Assembly (NCBI GenBank): GCA_965204165.1 | Contig: OZ241969.1 | Location: 1-64,000 of the forward strand | Reading direction: 5' to 3' | DNA from: VYFG01 sp965204165 | GTDB taxonomy: Bacteria > Pseudomonadota > Gammaproteobacteria > Arenicellales > Poriferihabitantaceae | Length of the DNA: 64,000 nucleotides | Part shown: positions 18,767 through 28,611 of the stretch, in pieces | Position numbering within the stretch: position 1 is the first letter of the stretch | Layout: every line of letters starts with the position of its first letter | Made by a program: the position numbers and the translations under genes | Notes under the pieces: model-generated | Seen by the model: the letters and a program-made list of their open reading frames with translations, nothing else | Databases searched by the model: none | Told to the model about the DNA's origin: nothing

Positions 18767-20566
18767 TTACTGCCTATTCACGACGAAACCCCCGACCATC
18801 GTATCCGTCACCTCGAAAGTCCCGCCGAGTGTGGCTCCATTGGTACCGCGGAAAGTGGCCGAGAGTGTGCCTGCATGCAACGTACCTGTCCCATCGGCGG
18901 AGAAAGCGCCGTTGCTGACCTCCATGCTGCCCCAGCGCAAGTCGGAATAGCTGGTCCCGGTATTGGCGCCCACGAGGTTCCACAGGACTGCGGTTGCGAC
19001 AGGATTTGAGCCGGGGTTAAAAGTCAGAGTGACCCGGGCATCGCCGCCGATCAAATCCCCCCGCCAATAGAAGTTCGTGTACCTCTTTGTATGATCTGTA
19101 TAGCGCTTCTTCGAGTCGAGGCCGATGACCTTGCCGGTCCACTGCACGGAACCCGATCCCGTGGGCTGTACCGCGTTTCCGGGCGCCTGCAGGTGCGCCT
19201 CGGCCCTGAAGAAATCCATATAATCGAAGAAGTAGTCCGCGTTGGCGGTAATGTCACTTTTACCGGCGGTGAAGTAGTCCGCCAGAATGTACTTGCCGGT
19301 CTCGCACCCATCGCAGACCTCACGAGGATACGTCGTTCTGTGGACCCGCAAATGGACCTTCATGTCGTTCGTGCCGGCGTTGTGCGGATAGCTGAACCAC
19401 CGCGCGTAGGCATCGACGCCACCATTTGTGCCTGGGCTGCAAGTCGTATATGTAAAATCGCCAGTCCAGCACGGAAACTCGACAACGTAGTGTCCGCCCC
19501 GGATGTATCGCTCCCGAACCTGGAGGTTCGGCTTGGTCGCCCCACCGACCGTGCTCGGCCCCATGGTGTTCATGTTGACCACCGTGCCAGTCCCGCTGGG
19601 TAATTCTGACGGTGCCGAGGTAGTCGGGTCAGTTCTGTCGACGTTCTTGGGCAGCAGCGGGTGCAGGTTCAGGCTCTTCAGTTCCGCCAGGGTAAGGTGA
19701 GTGATCGGCGGACCGCCCCAGTACGGCGAGGCCGGACGCACCCGCACGGTCACCCGTCGGTTCTGGCCCCGCACCGTGCGCTTCACGTCGATCAGCCGCC
19801 CGCCCGTCACTTCCAGCGCCCGCTTGAGCGCCGTCAGACGCAGGCCGGAGAACTCCTCGCTGAACCGGATTTCGAAACTGAACAGCTTCTTGCCGTTGTG
19901 CTGGTCCGGCAGGCCGTGGAACGATGCCGTCAGCGCCGATGGCGTCACCGGCGCCGAAGGGCCTGACACCGTCGCCGCCGCCGCGTCCCAGAGCCACCCC
20001 ACCTGGGGCAGCGCCACCGTCACTTCCCCGGACGAGGAGGGACGCACCCTGACCGTCATGCGGCGGTTCTGTCCCCGCACGGTGCGCTTCACGCCCACCA
20101 GCCGGCCGCCCGTCACCTCCAGCGTCCGCCTCAGCATCCCCAGCCGCAGGCCGGAGAACTCCTCGCTGAACCGCAGCTCGAAGGTGAACAGCCCGCTGCC
20201 GTCGTGCGCGTCCGGCAGGCCGTGGAACGACGCCGTGAGCGCGGTCGCAGTGGGCGTCGGCGATTCCGCCGACGGCGTCGGTGTCTGCGCCGCGCAGCCG
20301 GGCATCGACGACCCCGGCCGACAGGACAGCACGGCCGCGATCGCCGTGTTCTTCGGCGCCGCCTGCGCCGGGCAGTTGGACCCGCCCCCGCGCGACCACC
20401 CGGACAGGCAGTCCATGTTCGCCAGCGCCGGGCCCGTTCCTAACGTTCCGATCGTTCCTGTCGTAATTGCCGTGACCGTCACGGCCGGCAGCAGCGCGAA
20501 CGCCGCCGCCAGGTGCCGCCATACATAAAGAGCAAGGGGTGCCCGGTGTGTGGATTTGGGTTTCAT
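18767..20566 (-). CDS. candidate Slam-dependent surface protein with TbpB-like C-terminal barrel
   Basis: A 599-residue secreted protein. The signal peptide probably ends at GPALA (about residue 49); there is no lipobox, so it may be soluble rather than lipid-anchored. Residues about 110-186 and 212-285 are two near-identical copies of a domain (LTASFHGLPDxH, then FSEEFSGLRL, EVTGGRL, VKRTVRGQNRR). Residues about 470-599 resemble the 8-strand barrel of TbpB/Slam substrates: SADGTGTLHAGTLSATFRG, then GGTFEVTD and a GGFVVNR ending. The middle part has four Cys (365-420) that may form disulfides. The ligand is unknown. A GGAGAAG ribosome-binding site supports the start, and the Slam gene follows directly. 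Confidence 0.75.
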   Translation of the reverse strand: MKPKSTHRAPLALYVWRHLAAAFALLPAVTVTAITTGTIGTLGTGPALANMDCLSGWSRGGGSNCPAQAAPKNTAIAAVLSCRPGSSMPGCAAQTPTPSAESPTPTATALTASFHGLPDAHDGSGLFTFELRFSEEFSGLRLGMLRRTLEVTGGRLVGVKRTVRGQNRRMTVRVRPSSSGEVTVALPQVGWLWDAAAATVSGPSAPVTPSALTASFHGLPDQHNGKKLFSFEIRFSEEFSGLRLTALKRALEVTGGRLIDVKRTVRGQNRRVTVRVRPASPYWGGPPITHLTLAELKSLNLHPLLPKNVDRTDPTTSAPSELPSGTGTVVNMNTMGPSTVGGATKPNLQVRERYIRGGHYVVEFPCWTGDFTYTTCSPGTNGGVDAYARWFSYPHNAGTNDMKVHLRVHRTTYPREVCDGCETGKYILADYFTAGKSDITANADYFFDYMDFFRAEAHLQAPGNAVQPTGSGSVQWTGKVIGLDSKKRYTDHTKRYTNFYWRGDLIGGDARVTLTFNPGSNPVATAVLWNLVGANTGTSYSDLRWGSMEVSNGAFSADGTGTLHAGTLSATFRGTNGATLGGTFEVTDTMVGGFVVNRQ

Positions 20567-20657
20567 CGTTCTTCTCCCAGTGAGATCAGATTATTCGGTT
20601 TGGCAGGTTCCGGTCGCTCCTCTTGATGAACAATGCTGGGTCCTCCGATCCAGACCA

Positions 20658-21755
20658 ATGACTGCGTTTTGGTCTTGCTTTTTGCTCGCGATAACTACAT
20701 TTATCGAGAGTAAACGCGCGTTAACAGTTCGAAATCCGGGAAAACAGCCCCTCCGGACCTCCGTTCGGAACGGACATCCAAAACAGCCTTCTCCGCCCCC
20801 CCAGAAGGGCCCTCCTGACCCCATCTCCGAATGGCTCGAATCCGCCAGCGGGGCATTGAGTGAGAACACCGAACGGGCCCTCAGAGCCGACCTCGAGATC
20901 TACCTTGCCTGGTGCCGGCATGAGGGTCTGAAACCCTGGCCCACCCGGGCAGGAGATCTCGTCCGGTTCATCAGCACCATGGCCCGGATGAAGGCACCGG
21001 CCACCGTGCGAAGGTACGTCTCTTCCATCGTCGCCCTGCACAGGGCCGCCGGATGGAAGGACCCCCTCGCCAACATGACCGTCCGCATGGCCATGCAGCG
21101 CATGTACCGGAAACAGGGCCGAAGGCAGGTCCAGGCCTCGGGACTCACCTGGCCCCTTAGGAAGAGACTGCTGGCATCCTCAGGCCATCGCCTGATCGAT
21201 GCGCGCAACCGGGCCCTCCTGGCCGTGGCCTATGACGCCATGCTCCGGCGGTCCGAACTGGTCTCCCTGCAAGTGTCTGATTTCTCGATGGAACCCGACG
21301 GATCCGCCACCCTCCTGGTGCGCCGGGGCAAGACCGACCCCCAGGGCGAGGGATCCGTCCTGTTCCTCGCCCCGGACACCGCGGACTTCGTCATGGAATG
21401 GCGCCGGCGGGGCGGCATCGACAAGGGGTTCCTGTTCCGCTCCATCGGCAAGAACGGGATACCCGGGGGCGCCCTGCCACCGAGCCAGGTGCCGCGCATC
21501 TACAAGTCCATGGCGAGGAATGCGGGATTGGGAAAAGACATCGTGGCGGGACTGTCGGGTCACAGCACCCGGGTGGGTGCGGTGCAGGACATGATCGCCT
21601 CGGGGATCGAGTTGCCTGCGATCCTGCAGGCGGGAAGATGGAAGAGCACGTCCATGGTGAACCGGTACGGGGAGCGTTTGCTGGCCCGGAGGGGTGGTGC
21701 GGCGCAGCTGGCCAGGCTGCAGCGGCGGGGTCGGAAATTCGCCTGGAGACAGTGA
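20658..21755 (+). CDS. tyrosine recombinase (site-specific integrase/invertase)
   Basis: A 365-residue tyrosine recombinase. A SAM-like DNA-binding N-domain (about 55-150: SENTERALRADLEIYLAWC) precedes the catalytic domain with Arg197 (LRRSEL), Lys in RRGKTDP, H302-xx-R305 (GHSTRVG), Trp in GRWKS and nucleophile Tyr337 (MVNRYGE). The fold is complete and probably active. The 5' end is odd: ATG 20658 has no Shine-Dalgarno and the next in-frame ATG is deep in the protein. The 34-bp palindromic site at 20681-20714 lies inside this 5' end and encodes FLLAITTFIESK. A matching inverted site at 24992-25025 carries a different start with a strong ribosome-binding site in the same frame. IS21 begins 36 bases after the stop. 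Confidence 0.85.
   Translation: MTAFWSCFLLAITTFIESKRALTVRNPGKQPLRTSVRNGHPKQPSPPPQKGPPDPISEWLESASGALSENTERALRADLEIYLAWCRHEGLKPWPTRAGDLVRFISTMARMKAPATVRRYVSSIVALHRAAGWKDPLANMTVRMAMQRMYRKQGRRQVQASGLTWPLRKRLLASSGHRLIDARNRALLAVAYDAMLRRSELVSLQVSDFSMEPDGSATLLVRRGKTDPQGEGSVLFLAPDTADFVMEWRRRGGIDKGFLFRSIGKNGIPGGALPPSQVPRIYKSMARNAGLGKDIVAGLSGHSTRVGAVQDMIASGIELPAILQAGRWKSTSMVNRYGERLLARRGGAAQLARLQRRGRKFAWRQ
20681..20714 (+). repeat. dif-like recombination site S1
   Basis: A 34-bp imperfect palindrome: arm TTTGCTCGCGATAA, spacer CTACAT, arm TTATCGAGAGTAAA. Two 14-bp arms around a 6-bp spacer is the layout of XerC/D-type or tyrosine-recombinase core sites. It lies at the 5' end of the recombinase gene and 115 bp upstream of the surface-protein gene on the other strand. 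Confidence 0.7.
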
Positions 21756-21797
21756 CCGGAGTGAGGGGCGGGGAAAGACATAAAAAAGGGTGGGTAT

Positions 21798-21887
21798 TCC
21801 ACGGCAAAGTTGCCACCCATTCCACGCTGAAAGTTGCCACCGATTCCACGGCAAAGTTGCCACTCATTCCACGGTGAAAGTTGCCAC
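21798..21887 (+). repeat. left multiple terminal repeats of IS21
   Basis: Four copies of TCCACGG(C/T)(G)AAAGTTGCCAC at 21798, 21821, 21845 and 21868, spaced about 23 bp. They match the inverted copies at 24644-24709. Confidence 0.9.
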
Positions 21888-21976
21888 TTTCACCAAGGCA
21901 TACACTCCCATCGGAGCCGAACGACGCATGATTGACAACCCGGTATGGTGCCCGCCTTTTCAACGAGGAGGCGCCC

Positions 21977-23521
21977 ATGCCACACAAGAGTCTATCCATG
22001 CGAAAAATCAAGGAAATCCTGAGGCTGAACCAGCAAGGGTTGAGCAACCGGGAAATCGGCAGGATCTGCAGGATCAGCCACACCACGGTCAGCAACTATC
22101 TGTTGCGGCTGGACCAGGAGGGGCTTTCGTGGCCACTTCCGGATAATCTGAACGACGCCGATCTCGAGCGGCGCCTGTTTCCACCGCCGGAGCCCCGGCG
22201 GCTGGCCAGGAAGCGGGGGGTCCCGGACTGGGTGTACATCCACAAGGAGCTCCGTCGCAAGGGCGTGACCCTGCAACTGCTGTGGGACGAGTACCGGGAG
22301 GGGAACCCCGAGGGATACGAGTATTCCTGGTTCTGCCGGCACTACCGCAAGTGGGCCGGCAAGCTGGATCTGGTGATGCGGCAGGACCACAAGGCGGGTG
22401 AGAAGCTGTTCGTGGACTACGCCGGCATGACGGTGGGGATCATCGACCCGTCCACGGGGGAGGAGCGCCAGGCCCAGCTCTTCGTGGCGGCGCTGGGTGC
22501 GTCGGGCTACACCTATGCCGAGGTCACCTGGACCCAGGGACTGGAAGACTGGATCACGTCCCACCAGAACTGCTTCTCCTGGATGGGTGGCTGTCCCGAG
22601 ATTGTCGTGCCCGACAACCTGCGGTCCGCGGTGGTGAAGGCCCACCGGTACGAGCCCGACATCAACCCCACCTACCAGGAAATGGCGGAGCACCATGACC
22701 TGGCTGTGGTGCCTGCGCGCGTCCGGCGCCCGCGGGAGAAGGCTAAAGCGGAATTGAGCGTGCTTTTGGCAGAGCGCTGGATCCTCGCGGCCCTGCGCAA
22801 CCGGCGGTTCTTCTCCCTGCGGGAGGTCAACATCGAGATCGGGCAGCTGCTGGAGAAACTCAACAACAAGCCGTTCCAGAAGCTCCCCGGCAGCCGCCGG
22901 GAACTCTTCGAGGAGCTCGACAGGCCGGCCCTGAAACCACTGCCCCGGGAGCCCTACGAGTTCGCCGAGTGGAAGAAGGTCCGCGTCCACAGCACGGACT
23001 ATCACGTCGAGTTCGACAAGCACTGGTACTCCGTTCCCTGCGCACTCGTCGGGATCGAGATCGAACTCCGGGCCACCCGCAACACCATCGAATGCCTCCA
23101 CAAGGGCCAGCGGGTCGCGAGCCACCGGCGCTCCTGGCTGCGGGGCAGGCACACCACTGCCTCGGAACACATGCCAGAGAAGCACCGCAAGGTGGGGGAA
23201 TGGTCCCCGGAGCGCATCGTCGCATGGGCCGGAAAGGCTGGCCCCGACACCGCGGCGCTGGTGAAGAAGATGATGGCTTCGCGCCAACATCCCCAGCAGG
23301 CCTTCCGCGCCTGCCTCGGCATCATGCGCCTCGGCCAGTCCTACGGCAACGAGCGGCTCAACGCCGCCTGCAAACGGGCCCTGTACCTGAAGACCCTCAA
23401 GTACCGGAGCGTCGAGGCGATCCTCAAGAACGGACTCGACCGGAAAAAACCGGAGCCCGCCCAGGAGTCCATCCTTCCGGATGACCATGGGAATGTCCGG
23501 GGCCCCTCCTATTACCACTGA
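21977..23521 (+). CDS. istA: IS21-family transposase IstA
   Basis: A 514-residue DDE transposase. A helix-turn-helix at residues about 6-40 (MRKIKEILRLNQQGLSNREI) recognises the terminal repeats. The catalytic core has D147 (FVDYAG), D213 (VPDNLRSAV) and E259 (KAKAELSV), followed by the Mu-type C-terminal beta-barrel (SVPCALVGIEIELRATRNT). ATG 21977 is supported by GAGGAG eight bases upstream. The gene is full length for the family and shows no frameshift; istB starts 34 bases downstream. Confidence 0.95.
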   Translation: MPHKSLSMRKIKEILRLNQQGLSNREIGRICRISHTTVSNYLLRLDQEGLSWPLPDNLNDADLERRLFPPPEPRRLARKRGVPDWVYIHKELRRKGVTLQLLWDEYREGNPEGYEYSWFCRHYRKWAGKLDLVMRQDHKAGEKLFVDYAGMTVGIIDPSTGEERQAQLFVAALGASGYTYAEVTWTQGLEDWITSHQNCFSWMGGCPEIVVPDNLRSAVVKAHRYEPDINPTYQEMAEHHDLAVVPARVRRPREKAKAELSVLLAERWILAALRNRRFFSLREVNIEIGQLLEKLNNKPFQKLPGSRRELFEELDRPALKPLPREPYEFAEWKKVRVHSTDYHVEFDKHWYSVPCALVGIEIELRATRNTIECLHKGQRVASHRRSWLRGRHTTASEHMPEKHRKVGEWSPERIVAWAGKAGPDTAALVKKMMASRQHPQQAFRACLGIMRLGQSYGNERLNAACKRALYLKTLKYRSVEAILKNGLDRKKPEPAQESILPDDHGNVRGPSYYH

Positions 23522-23555
23522 CCTCTTGACTTCAACGACAACCGGAGAAACCAAC

Positions 23556-24329
23556 ATGTTGAACCATCCCACCCTGGACAAGCTCCAGAAACTGAAACTC
23601 ACCGGCATGGCCGCGGCCCTCGCCGACCAGACGAGTATATCCGACATTGACGAACTCGACTTCATGGAGCGACTCGGGCTCCTCGTGGACCGGGAGGCCA
23701 CCGAGCGGGAAGACCGCCGGCTCACCGCCCGCCTGCGGCTCGCCAGGTTCAGGCACAACGCCGCCATGGAGGATATCGACTACCGTGCCCCCAGGGGCCT
23801 CGACAGGGGCCTGATGCAGTCACTGGCAGCCTGCCGCTGGGTCGCCGACCATCTCAATATCCTGATCACCGGACCCACCGGCGTTGGCAAGACCTGGATC
23901 GCCTGTGCGCTGGCCCAGAAAGCGTGCCGGGAGGGATACCATGCCCGGTATGTCCGTTTCCCCGCACTGCTGCGGGACCTGGCCGTCGCCAAGGGAGACG
24001 GGCGGTATCCCAAGCTGCTGTCGGCCCTCGCCAGGGTCGACGTCCTGCTGATCGACGACTGGGGCCTTGAGAACATGAACACCGAAAACCGCCGCGACCT
24101 GCTGGAACTCCTCGAGGACCGGTACGGGGCCCGTTCCACCGTGGTGACCAGCCAGCTGGCGGTGGAGAGCTGGTACGAAGGCGTTGGCGATCCGGTCCTC
24201 GCGGACGCGATCCTCGACCGGCTGGTGCACAATGCCTACCGGATCGGCCTCAAGGGCGAGTCCATGCGGAAGAAGAAGTCCGTGGCCATGATGGCCGGAT
24301 CCGGGGATCCGGAGTCCGGTCCGGAATGA
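23556..24329 (+). CDS. istB: IS21-family helper ATPase IstB
   Basis: A 257-residue AAA+ ATPase that assembles on target DNA and licenses IstA for insertion. It has Walker A GPTGVGKTW (near residue 110), Walker B VDVLLIDDWG, a sensor region TVVTSQLAVESWYE and the IstB-type C-terminus DRLVHNAYRIGLKGESMRKK. It is intact and of normal length. The Shine-Dalgarno GGAGAAA precedes ATG 23556. Confidence 0.95.
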   Translation: MLNHPTLDKLQKLKLTGMAAALADQTSISDIDELDFMERLGLLVDREATEREDRRLTARLRLARFRHNAAMEDIDYRAPRGLDRGLMQSLAACRWVADHLNILITGPTGVGKTWIACALAQKACREGYHARYVRFPALLRDLAVAKGDGRYPKLLSALARVDVLLIDDWGLENMNTENRRDLLELLEDRYGARSTVVTSQLAVESWYEGVGDPVLADAILDRLVHNAYRIGLKGESMRKKKSVAMMAGSGDPESGPE

Positions 24330-24640
24330 AACCGGCAACCCGAAACGGGATCGGCGTCCGCCGCACTACCGCGCTTCGCTTGCTCTCCGCAATGCCGCGC
24401 GACAAACAAGTTTGTCGCCCGTCATCACGGACCAGGGCTGTCTTGCAGGTGAGAAAAAGCAGGTCAATAAATGACCTTGAAAAGCCAAAGGCGGTGGCGC
24501 CGGTGATCGCCGGAAACTGGAAATACGGGGGTGCGTGGCGTAAGATTCGTCACGCACCCGCGACCGGGCGAGAGGATCTGAGTCCTACAGCCTGATGACC
24601 GTTGCGTCGCTTCGCTCCGATGAGAAGGTGCCCTGGATGA
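24330..24640. other. non-coding 3' segment inside IS21
   Basis: About 310 bases between istB and the right repeat array. I see no gene; base composition is similar to the IS genes. Such tails are usual in IS21 elements. Confidence 0.5.
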
Positions 24641-24643
24641 AAT

Positions 24644-24709
24644 GGCAACTTTGCCGTGGAATGGGTGGCAACTTTCACTGTGGAACAGGTGGCAACTTTC
24701 CGTGGAATA
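24644..24709 (-). repeat. right multiple terminal repeats of IS21
   Basis: Three inverted copies of the GTGGCAACTTT(G)CCGTGGA repeat, at about 24644, 24665 and 24688, the mirror of the left array. Confidence 0.9.
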
Positions 24710-24770
24710 GCCAAAAAAGGGAGGAAATGAGGCGAAAAAGAGGCATAAAACCCGATTTTTCTCAATGCCC

Positions 24771-24804
24771 GTCCCGGCCGTTAAATGATGTTATCGCGAG
24801 CAAA
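24771..24804 (-). repeat. partial recombination half-site S3
   Basis: Read on the minus strand: TTTGCTCGCGATAA, spacer CATCAT, then a diverged right arm (TTAACGGCCGGGAC). One arm is identical to S1 and orientation matches S2; the other arm keeps only its first four bases. In the same frame as S1 and S2 it encodes FLLAITSF. Confidence 0.5.
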
Positions 24805-24934
24805 AAATGAAAAAAAATGGCACTTTTCGGCGATTTTTTTCAGGCCCCATAAGAGAACTGAACCAAAAAAACCCGATATTCCGGTATTTTTTTCTTTTAT
24901 CCCGATGCGTCAGAATCGGTCATCCGTAATAAAT

Positions 24935-25066
24935 CTACCACTTTCGGTGTATCCGGGCCCACTTGACCGGACGGGCAATAGGAATATATTCTTTGCTCCT
25001 GATAAATGTAGTTATCGCGAGTAAAAATTCCATAAAGATCGATATAACTCCCTGTTTTTGCTCCAT
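24935..25066 (-). CDS. 43-codon alternative 5' exon-like ORF reading into site S2
   Basis: A short frame starting at ATG 25066 with a strong Shine-Dalgarno (AAGGAGG at 25083-25077, ten bases upstream). The peptide starts MEQKQGVISIFMEF and then runs through site S2 as LLAITTFI, in the same frame in which site S1 encodes LLAITTFI at the start of the recombinase. After the site it continues for about 20 residues without recognisable homology and stops. It may be a well-translated N-terminus waiting to be joined to the recombinase body by inversion, or the remnant of a second recombinase gene. Expression is not shown. Confidence 0.45.
   Translation of the reverse strand: MEQKQGVISIFMEFLLAITTFIRSKEYIPIARPVKWARIHRKW
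24992..25025 (-). repeat. dif-like recombination site S2, inverted relative to S1
   Basis: On the plus strand: TTTGCTCCTGATAA, ATGTAG, TTATCGCGAGTAAA. The spacer ATGTAG is the exact complement of the S1 spacer CTACAT, so S1 and S2 are in opposite orientation. Read on the minus strand, its arm CTCGCGATAA plus spacer plus TTTATC is identical to S1 over 20 bases. Confidence 0.7.
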
Positions 25067-25261
25067 TATATTTTCCCCTCCTTTTTTACCTTTACATTCC
25101 CTTAACATTCGCCGAAAAAATTTCGGGGGCCCGGCTTCCATTGCCGAAAAGGGTCCATCCTCACCCGCTGAAAGGCCATCCTGACCATCCCTGACCCACG
25201 CATCGGGCCCCTGATCGGATGACCCCGGGAGGGGGAATTTAGTTCCCCGGCGACTGCCGGA

Positions 25262-28141
<2,880 letters not shown>

Positions 28142-28148
28142 CTCGGCA

Positions 28149-28586
28149 CTACAGTCTGATCTCGTGGGTGCCGGGTTCGACGCCCATGGCGCGATAGGCC
28201 CTGAAGCGCTCGCGGCCGGCGGCGCGGTGATCCCGGTCGTTCGCGATCAGGTCCGCCACCCGGCGGCATTCCGCCGCGCCTTCCGGCAGTGCCCGGGTGA
28301 GCGACACCAGCATGCCGCGCCATTTCTCCGGGGCGCATTCCGTGCCGATGAGTACCGGCGACAGCGCCGCTTCCGGTGTCCCGGTACGGGCATGGGGAAC
28401 AAAACTCGCCGCCTGGTATTCCCAGAGCATCCGGTCCAGGGCTTCCGCTTCCCCGGGCGTGTCCACCTGCATGTACACCCGGAGTCCCTGCCGCCAGGCC
28501 TTGGCGGCGACCATGCAGGCATAACCGAGGCGGCTGGCGTCGTCCGCCCGGTTCAGCACATAGAAATCAACCCTCTCGGGAGCCAC
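28149..28586 (-). CDS. holC: DNA polymerase III subunit chi
   Basis: A 145-residue clamp-loader accessory subunit. Chi bridges the psi subunit of the clamp loader to single-strand DNA binding protein on the lagging strand. Recognised by the start VDFYVLNRADDASRLGYACMVAAKAW, the conserved LDRMLWEYQAASFVPH and the final RERFRAYRAMG. Its place between pepA and valS is diagnostic for gammaproteobacteria. Confidence 0.92.
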   Translation of the reverse strand: MAPERVDFYVLNRADDASRLGYACMVAAKAWRQGLRVYMQVDTPGEAEALDRMLWEYQAASFVPHARTGTPEAALSPVLIGTECAPEKWRGMLVSLTRALPEGAAECRRVADLIANDRDHRAAGRERFRAYRAMGVEPGTHEIRL

Positions 28587-28611
28587 GATGCCGCCGGTAT
28601 GCCTCGAAGGT

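Larger units (their letters stand above)
21791..24713 (+). mobile_element. complete IS21-family insertion sequence with 8-bp target duplication
   Basis: A 2923-bp element that begins TGGGTATTCCACGG and ends with the complement (TGGCTATTCCACGG read inward). Each end carries several copies of a roughly 20-bp repeat around AAAGTTGCCAC: four on the left (21798-21887) and three on the right (24644-24709), the usual IS21 transposase-binding array. It is flanked by AAAAAGGG at 21783-21790 and 24714-24721, an 8-bp direct target duplication. Both istA and istB are intact, so the insertion looks recent. It landed just downstream of the tyrosine recombinase gene. Confidence 0.93.
24722..25261. other. 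AT-rich flank between IS21 and valS
   Basis: A 540-base AT-rich stretch that contrasts with the GC-rich neighbours. It contains half-site S3, full site S2 and a 43-codon reading frame described separately. Otherwise I see no gene. The composition suggests it came with the recombinase element. Confidence 0.6.

Noticed and set aside
21798..21887. Short direct repeats as an iteron-type origin
   Set aside because: Inverted copies at the other end, the 8-bp target duplication and istAB show them to be IS21 terminal repeats.
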